Of a stretch of 64,000 nt of DNA, positions 1 to 7,439 are shown piece by piece (the stretch's first letter is position 1; the number at the start of each line of letters is the position of its first letter). Source of the stretch: Nonomuraea pusilla (GTDB lineage: Bacteria; Actinomycetota; Actinomycetes; Streptosporangiales; Streptosporangiaceae); contig NZ_FOBF01000016.1 in the NCBI RefSeq assembly GCF_900109355.1, forward strand, positions 155,898-219,897, given 5' to 3'. The notes beneath the pieces were generated by a model, which was given only the letters and a program-made list of their open reading frames with translations, was not told the DNA's origin and made no database searches. The position numbers were made by a program, and so were the translations under genes.

Positions 1-410
1 GGCAGTGCGAGCACCACCGCGTCGCGGAACGTCGGCTCGAGGTCGAGCAGCTCCCCGTCGAGCAGTGAGTCGTCCTCCGAGGCGTCCTCGTCGGAGTAGA
101 AGAACAGCTCCTGGAGGTCGACCTCGATGTCCGAGGCGACGGGGTCGAGACACCGCGCGCACTCCCCGGCGAGCGGGGCGCGCGCCGTGCCCGAGACGAG
201 CACGCCTTCCATCACTGCTTCGAGCCGCAGGTCCAGCTCGACTTCGGCGTCCTTGGGGACACCGATCATGTCGACGCCGAGGTGCGCCGGAGCCGGGAGG
301 GTCAGGCGCAGCTCGCGCATCGTGCCCGGCCGCTTTCCCAGGTCGTGAGTGGAGATCACCCAAGGGGAGCGGGGGTCGAGGTGCTGAGTCATCCTGCTCT
401 CGCTAGGCAT
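1..410 (-). CDS. YceD/DUF177 family protein (3' end outside window)
   Basis: Reading leftward from an ATG at 408-410 gives an open frame of about 136 codons that runs off the window edge. It shows the DUF177 hallmark: a beta-rich N-terminal half followed by a CARCL motif (one visible CxxC pair) and an acidic stretch. This family is associated with 23S rRNA/L32 biogenesis, and its gene normally sits between coaD and rpmF-rnc, which fits coaD immediately upstream on the same strand. A second in-frame ATG at 390-392 is an alternative start. The C-terminus cannot be seen. Confidence 0.85.
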   Translation of the reverse strand, partial: MPSESRMTQHLDPRSPWVISTHDLGKRPGTMRELRLTLPAPAHLGVDMIGVPKDAEVELDLRLEAVMEGVLVSGTARAPLAGECARCLDPVASDIEVDLQELFFYSDEDASEDDSLLDGELLDLEPTFRDAVVLAL

Positions 411-461
411 GGCGACATTCGCCGTCGTACAAGGCCGAAATGAAAGGATACCAGGTCGCCG

Positions 462-938
462 TCAGCCCCTGAGCCGCTCTATGAGCAGCTTGTGGACCAG
501 GTCGGGGACCAGGCCGGACACGTCCCCACCATACCGGGCGATCTCCTTGACCCTGCTGGAGGACAGGAAGGAGTACTCGGGGTTGGTGGGCATGAACAGC
601 GTCTCCACGCCCGACAGGCGGTAGTTGAGCTGCGCCATCTGCAGCTCGTAGTCGAAGTCGCTGACCACCCTGATGCCCTTGACGATGGCGGGGATCTCGT
701 TCTGCTTGCAGAAGTCCACCAGCAGCCCGTGGAACTTCCGCACCCTGACGTTGGGAAAGTCCTTCGTCACGGACTGCAGGACCTCGATCCGCTCGTCCAC
801 CGTGAACAGGCTGCTCTTCTCGATGTTGATCAGGACCGCCACGGTCACCTCGTCGTACAGCCGGGCGGCCCGGCCGATGATGTCGAGATGGCCATTGGTG
901 ATGGGGTCGAACGACCCCGGGCAGACAACGCGGCGCAA
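462..938 (-). CDS. coaD: Phosphopantetheine adenylyltransferase
   Basis: 158 residues, the normal length for CoaD, which transfers AMP from ATP to 4'-phosphopantetheine to make dephospho-CoA, the penultimate step of coenzyme A synthesis in the cytoplasm. The nucleotidyltransferase signature is visible: a GSFDP loop near residues 8-12, the T-x-G-H motif at 14-17 and the LSSSRVKE segment at 125-132 that contacts the nucleotide. It lies 21 bp downstream of rsmD and upstream of the yceD gene on the same strand, the usual actinobacterial order, so the three are probably one transcript. Confidence 0.97.
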   Translation of the reverse strand: MRRVVCPGSFDPITNGHLDIIGRAARLYDEVTVAVLINIEKSSLFTVDERIEVLQSVTKDFPNVRVRKFHGLLVDFCKQNEIPAIVKGIRVVSDFDYELQMAQLNYRLSGVETLFMPTNPEYSFLSSSRVKEIARYGGDVSGLVPDLVHKLLIERLRG

Positions 939-959
939 GACGCCTCCCAGGTCTACGGC

Positions 960-1538
960 CTACGGGTTCCCGGCTGCGCGACCGTACCAAACGGACGCTT
1001 CGCCGTATCTACGGACCCTCTCCTCAAGATATCCATCAGGCCACACCAGGGGCTTTCCCCTGCTTTCCCGTTCGAACGCCACCAAAGCCTCATCGGCCAG
1101 CCAGCCGTTGTCGCGCAGCAGCTCCAGGACCCGGACCACGTCCGCGTCCGGCACCGCGTACGGCGGATCGGCGAAGACGATGTCGTACGGCTCCTCCTCA
1201 GGAGGCCGCGCGAGCACCCGCTCCACCTTGTCGCCCACCAGCCGGGCGCCCGCCAGGCCCAGCGCCTGCACGTTCGCCTTGATCGTCCGGATCGCCTTCG
1301 GGTCGGACTCCACCAGCAGCGCGTGCGCCGCCCCCCGCGACAGCGCCTCCAGCCCCACCGCGCCCGACCCCGCGTACAGGTCCATCACCCGGGCCCCGTC
1401 GAGACCCTGCAGCGCGTCGAGCGTCAAGAAGATCCCTTCCCGCGCCCTGTCGCTGGTCGGTCTCGTCCCGCGCCCCGGCGGGACGCTCAACCGGCGCCCA
1501 CCCGCGCTGCCCGCGATGATCCGAGTCATGCGCCCCAT
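960..1538 (-). CDS. rsmD: 16S rRNA (guanine(966)-N2)-methyltransferase
   Basis: 192 residues. RsmD methylates G966 of 16S rRNA during 30S assembly using SAM. The frame has the SAM-binding motif DLYAGSG at about residues 53-59 and the catalytic DPPY motif at 124-127. The family usually begins at MTRIIAG, so the internal ATG four codons in (start 1529) is a likely true start. rsmD-coaD linkage is standard. The 5' flank is the unusually long, structured gap that separates it from recG. Confidence 0.95.
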   Translation of the reverse strand: MGRMTRIIAGSAGGRRLSVPPGRGTRPTSDRAREGIFLTLDALQGLDGARVMDLYAGSGAVGLEALSRGAAHALLVESDPKAIRTIKANVQALGLAGARLVGDKVERVLARPPEEEPYDIVFADPPYAVPDADVVRVLELLRDNGWLADEALVAFERESRGKPLVWPDGYLEERVRRYGEASVWYGRAAGNP

Positions 1539-2091
1539 TCTTCCGCATGTCGGCGCAGGTCAAGAGTGAACAAGTGTCGGCCTCGAGAGCGCAAGGGTGA
1601 TTCCCATCCGTCCCGGGAGTACGCATGATGAGTCTGCGGCCTTCGAGGTGACCCAGATGAAGGCCGACCGGCGTGATCGTGAGCCCTTCCGCACGCCGGT
1701 TCCCTCGGCACCTGACCCGGGGGATGGGCCCAGCCGGGGACGGCATTCGGGGGGAGGCCGTCCCCGCGGCTGGGTTCTTTCACACCGGCGCTTCCAGCGC
1801 CTCGCGAGGAGCGTCTCCGCCTCCGGGAAGTGCCAGGCAGCCGAGCGCCCCTCGCCGCCGCCACCCCGCTCCCAACGCGACCTCAGCGGCCCCGCTGCCA
1901 ACGGGACGCGCATCAACCGCCGCGCTCACAGCACGACGCGCACCTCGATCGCCGCCTCGCCCACGAGGCGACCAGCCGTCGCGCTCACGACGGACGCGCA
2001 CCTCACCGCCGGGACGACCCCCCGGCGTCCCCGCCTCCGCCGCGACGCACGCCCCCGGCACCGCCGCGCGGCCGGGGCGAGAGGGCAGGGG
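1539..2091. other. Long intergenic region between recG and rsmD
   Basis: About 550 bp without a convincing gene. Its left half contains three consecutive inverted repeats (entered separately). In the right half, one minus-strand frame ending at about 1945 reads roughly 30 codons with GC-rich third positions, ending AAIEVRVVL before a stop, but it has no credible start or SD; it may be a decayed gene fragment. Short direct repeats containing ACGCGCACCTC occur twice there. No tRNA or known riboswitch was recognised. Confidence 0.5.
1638..1780 (+). other. Three consecutive stem-loops; possible structured RNA
   Basis: Three inverted repeats follow one another: GGCCTTC (1638-1644) with GAAGGCC (1659-1665); ACCGGCGT (1667-1674) with ACGCCGGT (1693-1700); and a long arm from 1729 pairing with 1757-1774 (GGGGACGGC with GCCGTCCCC, extended by CCCAGCC with GGCTGGG). 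The last stem is followed by TTCTTT on the plus strand, giving it terminator character in that direction. Which strand is transcribed is unknown. It could be a small RNA or the leader of rsmD. Confidence 0.35.
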
Positions 2092-4266
2092 TCAGGTCTT
2101 CTCCAGGTATTCGGCGCGTTCGTCCGCCAGCAGGCGGTCGAGTTCCGCGCGCAGCCCGGGGTGGTGGGCCAGCTCGGGATCTCCGGCCAGCAGCGCCGCG
2201 GCCTCCTGTCTGGCCGAGGCGATGACGTCCTCGTCGCGCAGGAGCTGCAGCAGCTTGAGCGACGAGCGCTTGCCCGACTGGGCCGCGCCCAGCACGTCGC
2301 CCTCGCGGCGCTGCTCCAGGTCGACCCGTGACAGCTCGAAGCCGTCGAGCGTCGCCGCCACCGCGTCGAGCCTCGCCCGCGCGGGCGTGCCCTCGGGGAA
2401 GTCGGACACGAGCAGGCACAGCCCGGGCAGCCCGCCCCGGCCGACCCGGCCCCTGAGCTGGTGCAGCTGGGAGACGCCGAACCGGTCGGCGTCCATGATG
2501 ATCATGACGGACGAGTTCGGCACGTCGACGCCCACCTCGATCACCGTGGTCGCCACCAGGACGTCGAGCTCGCCCCGCGTGAAGGAGCGCATGACGGCGT
2601 CCTTCTCCTCCGGGGGCAGCTTGCCGTGCAGCACGCCGAGCCGCAGGTCGTGGAACGGCCCCTCGCGCAGCAGCTCCGCGACGTCGAGGACGGCCAGCGG
2701 CGGGCGGCGCTCGTCGTCGCCCTGCGGCTCCATGTCGCCCTCGTCGCCCTCCAGGTCGCCGATGCGCGGGCACACGATGTACGCCTGCCTGCCCAGCTCC
2801 ACCTCCTCGCGCACCCGCTGCCAGGTGCGCTCCAGGTAGTGGGGCTTCTCCGCCGCGGGGACGACGTGCGTGGTGATCGGCGCCCGCCCGGACGGCAGCT
2901 GCGACAGCGTGGAGACCTCGAGGTCGCCGAAGACCGTCATGGCGACCGTGCGCGGGATCGGCGTGGCCGTCATGACCAGGACGTGCGGCCGCTTGCCCCC
3001 GGCCTTCTCGCGCAGCGCGTCGCGCTGCTCGACGCCGAAGCGGTGCTGCTCGTCGACCACGACGAGCCCGAGGTCGGCGAACTGGACGTGCTCCTGCAGC
3101 AGGGCGTGCGTGCCGACCACGATGCCGGCCGTGCCTGATGCCGCGTCGAGCAGGGCGGCGCGCCGCGCGGCGGCCCCCATCGAGCCGGTGAGCAGCGTGA
3201 CCGCGGTGCCGCCGAACATGCCGCCCTGCGCGAGGTCGCCCAGCATCGCGGTGATGGAGCGGTGGTGCTGCTGGGCCAGCACCTCGGTGGGGGCGAGCAG
3301 CGCGGCCTGGCCGCCCGCGTCGACGACCTGGAGCATGGCGCGCAGCGCCACCACGGTCTTGCCCGCGCCGACCTCGCCCTGCAGCAGCCGGTGCATGGGG
3401 TGCTCCAGCGCCAGGTCGGCGGCGATCTCCTCGCCGACCAGCGCCTGGCCCTCGGTCAGGGAGAACGGCAGCCGCTCGTCGAAGGCCGCGAGGATGCCGC
3501 CGGACCTGCGCGGCCTCGGCATGGCGGGCCAGGCGGTGGCGGCCCTGCGCCGCTGGAGCAGCGCCGACTGGAGCAGGAACGCCTCGTCGAACTTCAGCCG
3601 CTCGCGCGCCCGCCGCACGTCGGCGAGGTCCTTCGGCCGGTGGACGGCCACGAGGGCGTCGCCCAGGCCGCTCAGCCCCAGCCGGGAGCGCAGGTCGGCG
3701 GGCAGCGGGTCGTCGAGCGGGCCCAGCGTGTCGAGCACGACGCCGACTGCGCGCCTGATCGCCCACGGCGTGACGTCCTTGCCCGCCGGGTAGATCGGCA
3801 CCGGCGCGGACGCGAACTCCTCGGCACTCGCCTCGCCGTCCTCGAACAGCTCGAACTCGGGGTGCGAGAGCTGCCAGCGCGGGTGGGAGCGCGAGCCGAA
3901 CAGCCCCACCTTCCCGGCGAACATGCCGCGCCGCCCCGGCTTGAGCCGCGACTCCGCGACGTGCGAGCCCTTGCCGAAGAACGACAGATAGATCTTGTTG
4001 CGCGCGGCGTCGACGACCTCGACCTCCAGCCAGGTGCCGCCGCGGTTGCGCATGGGCTTGCGCATGAGCCTGGACACCTCGCCCACCACGGTGACGTGCT
4101 CGTCGACCTCCAGCGCGTCGAGCGCGGTGAGCTCGCCGCGCTCGGCGTAGCGGCGCGGGTAGTGGCGCAGCAGGTCGCCGACCGTCTCCAGGCCGAGCAC
4201 GGCGTGCAGCAGCTTGGCGGTCTTCGGGTCGAGCGCCTTGGTGAGGGGCTCGTCGAAACGGCTCAC
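2092..4266 (-). CDS. recG: ATP-dependent DNA helicase RecG
   Basis: 724 residues, close to the family norm. RecG is a monomeric superfamily 2 helicase that remodels stalled replication forks and branch-migrates Holliday junctions. The N-terminal third is the wedge/OB domain that grips branched DNA. The helicase core follows, with Walker A GEVGAGKT near residue 297, the DEQHRFG box near 405 and MTATPIPRT (motif III) near 432. A conserved RGRVGRG motif VI appears in the C-terminal helicase lobe. It is transcribed away from the DAK-like gene 78 bp upstream on the same strand. Confidence 0.97.
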   Translation of the reverse strand: MSRFDEPLTKALDPKTAKLLHAVLGLETVGDLLRHYPRRYAERGELTALDALEVDEHVTVVGEVSRLMRKPMRNRGGTWLEVEVVDAARNKIYLSFFGKGSHVAESRLKPGRRGMFAGKVGLFGSRSHPRWQLSHPEFELFEDGEASAEEFASAPVPIYPAGKDVTPWAIRRAVGVVLDTLGPLDDPLPADLRSRLGLSGLGDALVAVHRPKDLADVRRARERLKFDEAFLLQSALLQRRRAATAWPAMPRPRRSGGILAAFDERLPFSLTEGQALVGEEIAADLALEHPMHRLLQGEVGAGKTVVALRAMLQVVDAGGQAALLAPTEVLAQQHHRSITAMLGDLAQGGMFGGTAVTLLTGSMGAAARRAALLDAASGTAGIVVGTHALLQEHVQFADLGLVVVDEQHRFGVEQRDALREKAGGKRPHVLVMTATPIPRTVAMTVFGDLEVSTLSQLPSGRAPITTHVVPAAEKPHYLERTWQRVREEVELGRQAYIVCPRIGDLEGDEGDMEPQGDDERRPPLAVLDVAELLREGPFHDLRLGVLHGKLPPEEKDAVMRSFTRGELDVLVATTVIEVGVDVPNSSVMIIMDADRFGVSQLHQLRGRVGRGGLPGLCLLVSDFPEGTPARARLDAVAATLDGFELSRVDLEQRREGDVLGAAQSGKRSSLKLLQLLRDEDVIASARQEAAALLAGDPELAHHPGLRAELDRLLADERAEYLEKT

Positions 4267-4344
4267 GGCTCTATGTTCTACCGCCTGTGACCGACAGGAT
4301 TCACGCGCGCCACCACCGGCGCCGCCTCGTCCGCGGCGCGGGCG

Positions 4345-5889
4345 TCACTCCACCCCGATGAGCAGGGGGTAGCCGCCCTGGCCGCCCTCGTACACGGCCA
4401 CGTCCACGTCGGGACGGGTGCGGCGCAGGTGCTCCTCCACGCCGGACGTGAGGCCGGGCGGCGCGCCGGCGCCCGTGACCAGGGTGACCAGCTCGCCGCC
4501 GCCCGCCAGCATGCGGTGCACGACCATGACCGCGACCTCGCCGAGCGCGCCGCCGATCACGGCCACGTCCCCGTCGATCAGGCCGAGGACGTCGCCGGGG
4601 CGGCACACGCCCGCGCTCGTCACCGCCTCCCTGTCGGCCACCGCGAGGTGCCCGTGCCTGGTGTGGCCGGCCGCGTCGGTCATCGCCACCACGTCGTCGT
4701 CGAAGCGGCGCAGCGGGTCGTGCACGGCCAGCGCCGCGAGTCCCTGCACGGTCGCCTTCGTGGGCAGGACGCTGACGTGCACGCCGTCCTCGCGGGCGAT
4801 CTCGGCCGCCGCCCCGGCGACGGCGCCGACGCCCTCGTCGTTCGGCAGCACCACGACCTCGCTGCCCGCCCGCCTGATCGCGGCGACCAGCGCGGGCAGC
4901 GGCGGCCGCGTGCCGGGGGCCCGCCGCACCACCTCGGCGCCGCACTCCTCGAACAGCGCCGCGATGCCGTCGCCCGCGGCCACCGCCACCACGCCCCTGC
5001 CCCTGCCCGCCTTCCCCTGCGGCTCGGCGAGGTAGGTGATCCTGATCCGGTGGGGACGCCCCGCCCGCAGCGCCGCCTCGACGGCCGGCCCCGCCTCCGG
5101 GACGTGGACATGGACGTTCCACAGCCCGTCGCCGCCGACCACGACGAGGGAGTCGCCCATGGCGTCGAGCTCGTCGCGCAGCGCCGCCACGGCGGCGTCC
5201 TCGGCGTCGAGCAGGTACATCACCTCGTAGCCCGCGCCCACCTCGGTCATCGGGGTCACCCGGCCCGTCGGCGCGGGGACGTCGTAGCGGCCGGCCGAGG
5301 ACCCGGTGATCGCTGCCGACAGCGTCTCCAGGAGGATCGCCGCGCCCGCGCCGCCCGCGTCCACCACGCCGCTGCGGGCCAGGACGTCGAGCTGGCCCGG
5401 CGTGCGGCGCAGCGCGGCGCGGGCCTCCCCCGCCGCCCGCCGCGCCACCTCGGCCAGGTCGTCGCCGGCCTCGCGCGCCGCCAGCGCCGCGCTCTCCAGC
5501 ACGGTCAGCACGGTGCCCTCGACCGGCCTGGCGACGCACTGCCTGGCGAGCGCCGCCGCCCGCAGCAGCGCCTCACGCAGGTCGCCGCCGTCCTTCAGGA
5601 CGTCGGACAGCCCGCGCAGCGCCTGGCTCACGATCACGCCCGAGTTGCCGCGCGCCCCCACCAGGGCGCCGTACGCGAGGGTCTGCCAGACGACGGCGAC
5701 GTCGACGTCGTCGGGGAGCGACTCGACGGCCTCGGCGGCAGAGAGCATGGTCAGGTGGAGGTTGGTGCCGGTGTCGCCGTCGGCGACGGGGAAGACGTTG
5801 AGCGCGTCGATCTCCGTCCTGGCCCCTCCGAGGGCGTCGGCGGCCAGGCGGGCCCAGCGGCGCACCGCGGGCGGGTCGAGGACCTCCAT
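4345..5889 (-). CDS. DAK2/DegV-associated protein (FakA/YloV-like kinase)
   Basis: 514 residues. The N-terminal domain is the dihydroxyacetone-kinase-type ATP-binding fold, with the metal/phosphate-binding DGDTGTNL motif at residues 37-44. The rest matches the YloV/FakA architecture (DAK2, a linker and a C-terminal domain). FakA phosphorylates fatty acids presented by a DegV-family FakB. That function is known from Firmicutes and only inferred here, and no fakB lies nearby. recG downstream and rpmB divergently upstream is the classic order for this gene in actinobacteria. Confidence 0.85.
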   Translation of the reverse strand: MEVLDPPAVRRWARLAADALGGARTEIDALNVFPVADGDTGTNLHLTMLSAAEAVESLPDDVDVAVVWQTLAYGALVGARGNSGVIVSQALRGLSDVLKDGGDLREALLRAAALARQCVARPVEGTVLTVLESAALAAREAGDDLAEVARRAAGEARAALRRTPGQLDVLARSGVVDAGGAGAAILLETLSAAITGSSAGRYDVPAPTGRVTPMTEVGAGYEVMYLLDAEDAAVAALRDELDAMGDSLVVVGGDGLWNVHVHVPEAGPAVEAALRAGRPHRIRITYLAEPQGKAGRGRGVVAVAAGDGIAALFEECGAEVVRRAPGTRPPLPALVAAIRRAGSEVVVLPNDEGVGAVAGAAAEIAREDGVHVSVLPTKATVQGLAALAVHDPLRRFDDDVVAMTDAAGHTRHGHLAVADREAVTSAGVCRPGDVLGLIDGDVAVIGGALGEVAVMVVHRMLAGGGELVTLVTGAGAPPGLTSGVEEHLRRTRPDVDVAVYEGGQGGYPLLIGVE

Positions 5890-6088
5890 GTACGCGCTCC
5901 GACCTCCCCGAGTGCGCTACCGTTGTGCGAGGAGGATATCTCCGTGCCAGGCGGCGTCCAGCTCCCCGGGTCGCACCCAGTCAGGTGGATCGGATATTCT
6001 CGTCTGGCTAGCCGGTTGTCCCGGCATGCCCTCCGCCCGGAATGCATCAGCGGACAGGGCTACATCGACTGTTTTAAGGAGCGATACC

Positions 6089-6274
6089 GTGGCTTCCGTC
6101 TGCGATGTCTGCCGCAAGGGGCCGACCTTCGGCAACAACGTGTCCCACTCGCACCGCCGCACCCGCCGTCGTTGGAACCCCAACATCCAGACGGTGCGCG
6201 CGGTCGTCGGCGGCACGCCGAAGAAGCTGAACGTGTGCACCTCGTGCATCAAGGCGGGCAAGGTCTCCCGCTAA
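6089..6274 (+). CDS. rpmB: 50S ribosomal protein L28, zinc-binding form
   Basis: 61 residues from a GTG start preceded by AAGGAGCG at about 6076-6083. The sequence opens VASVCDVCRKGP and contains a second CTSC pair, so all four zinc-ligand cysteines of the C+ form are present. Actinobacteria often carry a C+ and a zinc-free C- paralogue exchanged by the zinc-responsive regulator Zur; this is the C+ type. It is divergent from the DAK-like gene, with about 200 bp between them, and is followed at once by a strong terminator. Confidence 0.96.
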   Translation: MASVCDVCRKGPTFGNNVSHSHRRTRRRWNPNIQTVRAVVGGTPKKLNVCTSCIKAGKVSR

Positions 6275-6293
6275 CCCCCGCACTTCGCGGAAG

Positions 6294-6330
6294 GCCCGCC
6301 GCTCCAGACAAGGAGCGGCGGGCTTTTCTC
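6294..6330 (+). terminator. Rho-independent terminator of rpmB
   Basis: A perfect 12-bp stem, GCCCGCCGCTCC paired with GGAGCGGCGGGC, has a short AGACAA loop and is followed by TTTTCTC, 20 bp after the rpmB stop codon. Confidence 0.9.
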
Positions 6331-6415
6331 ATGCCCCGAGCCGGAGGGGCTGGCCCTTCTCATGCCCGAGCCGGAGGGGCTGGCCCTTCTCATGCCCCGA
6401 CTCGGAGGGGCGGGG
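6330..6415. repeat. Short tandem repeat of a mini stem-loop
   Basis: A unit of 30-31 bp starting CATGCCCCGAGCCGG is present twice nearly exactly (6330-6360 and 6361-6390), with a third diverged copy to 6415. Each unit holds a GCCCC/GGGGC stem followed by GGCCCTTCTC, so each resembles a weak terminator. The array fills the gap between the rpmB terminator and the thiD stop codon, where transcripts converge. Confidence 0.75.
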
Positions 6416-7210
6416 TCAGTGCCACTGCCAGGCGTGGTCCACGGGGCCGATGCCGGAGCCCAGGGGGAAGCCGGCCGCGATGGCGCCCGTGACGTACTCC
6501 TTGGCCCTGCCCACCGCGCCGGGCACGTCCTCGCCGCGCGCGATCCAGGAGGCGATGGCGGACGCGAGCGTGCAGCCCGTGCCGTGGGTGTGGCGGTTGT
6601 CGAGGCGCTCGGCGTCGAAGCGGTACTCGCTGACGCCGTCGGTGAGCAGGTCCACGGGGCGTCCGGGCAGGTGGCCGCCCTTGACCAGCGCCCAGGTGGG
6701 ACCGAGCGCCAGCACGGCGTCGGCGGCGCGGCGCAGGTCGCCCTCGTCCTCGACCTTGACCGAGGTGAGCTGCTCGACCTCCCACAGGTTGGGGGTGACG
6801 ACGGTCGCGATCGGCAGGAGCCGCGTCCTGATCGTGTCGACCGCCTCGGGGGCCAGCAGCGAGTCGCCGTGCTTCGACACGCCGACGGGGTCGATCACGA
6901 GGGGCGCTCCGTACGCGCCGAGCACGTCGGCCACCACCTCGACCAGCGCGGGCGAGGCCAGCATGCCGGTCTTCACGGCCTGCGCGCCGATGTCGCCGAG
7001 CACGGCGTCGAGCTGCGCGCGCACGGCCTCGGGGGGCAGCTCCCAGTAGCCTTGGACGCCCAGGGAGTTCTGGGCCGTGACCGCGGCGATGACGCTCATG
7101 CCGTGGACGCCCAGGGCCATCATGGTCTTCAGGTCTGCCTGGATGCCCGCGCCGCCACCCGAGTCGGAGCCGGCGACGGTCAGCACGCGTGGAGGGGTCG
7201 GAACCGTCAT
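6416..7210 (-). CDS. thiD: Bifunctional hydroxymethylpyrimidine kinase / phosphomethylpyrimidine kinase
   Basis: 264 residues from the ATG at 7208-7210, chosen because GGATGGGG precedes it; an ATG 12 bp upstream has no SD. ThiD phosphorylates HMP and HMP-P to HMP-PP for thiamine synthesis. The ribokinase-fold N-terminus shows VAGSDSGGGAG near residues 12-22, and the anion-hole motif HGTGCTLASA with its active-site Cys lies in the C-terminal third. It is on the same strand as thiL, two genes away, but a membrane-protein gene lies between them. Confidence 0.95.
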   Translation of the reverse strand: MTVPTPPRVLTVAGSDSGGGAGIQADLKTMMALGVHGMSVIAAVTAQNSLGVQGYWELPPEAVRAQLDAVLGDIGAQAVKTGMLASPALVEVVADVLGAYGAPLVIDPVGVSKHGDSLLAPEAVDTIRTRLLPIATVVTPNLWEVEQLTSVKVEDEGDLRRAADAVLALGPTWALVKGGHLPGRPVDLLTDGVSEYRFDAERLDNRHTHGTGCTLASAIASWIARGEDVPGAVGRAKEYVTGAIAAGFPLGSGIGPVDHAWQWH

Positions 7211-7277
7211 GACCCCATCCAACCACTCGGGCGGTCCGCCCGGACGACCCGCTCCGGCGGTCCGTCAGGACGGCCCG

Positions 7278-7439
7278 CTCGGCCGACCCGCCAGGACGAT
7301 CACGCTCGGAGGACGGCGCTCAGACGGCCCGCTCAGCCGACCCGCCAGGACGACCGCCCTCGGAGGACGGCGCCCAGGCGGCCCGCTCAGCCGACCCGCC
7401 AGGACGACCGTGCTCCGAGGGCGGCGCTCAGGCGACGCT
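7278..7439. repeat. Three 54-bp tandem repeats
   Basis: Three imperfect 54-bp copies occupy 7278-7331, 7332-7385 and 7386-7439. Each starts GCTCRGCCGACCCGCCAGG and contains GGAGGACGGCGC or a close variant; a decayed fragment lies just upstream (about 7250-7277). The last copy overlaps the final codons of the neighbouring membrane-protein gene (stop at 7428-7430), so the array appears to have grown from that gene's 3' end into the gap before thiD. Confidence 0.8.

Noticed and set aside
1728..1780. Possible 6C RNA, because one minus-strand loop contains six C residues
   Set aside because: The motif needs two such hairpins; the other stems here lack C-rich loops.
1780..2061. A 93-codon minus-strand ORF between recG and rsmD
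   Set aside because: No SD, no recognisable domain and composition no different from shadow frames.
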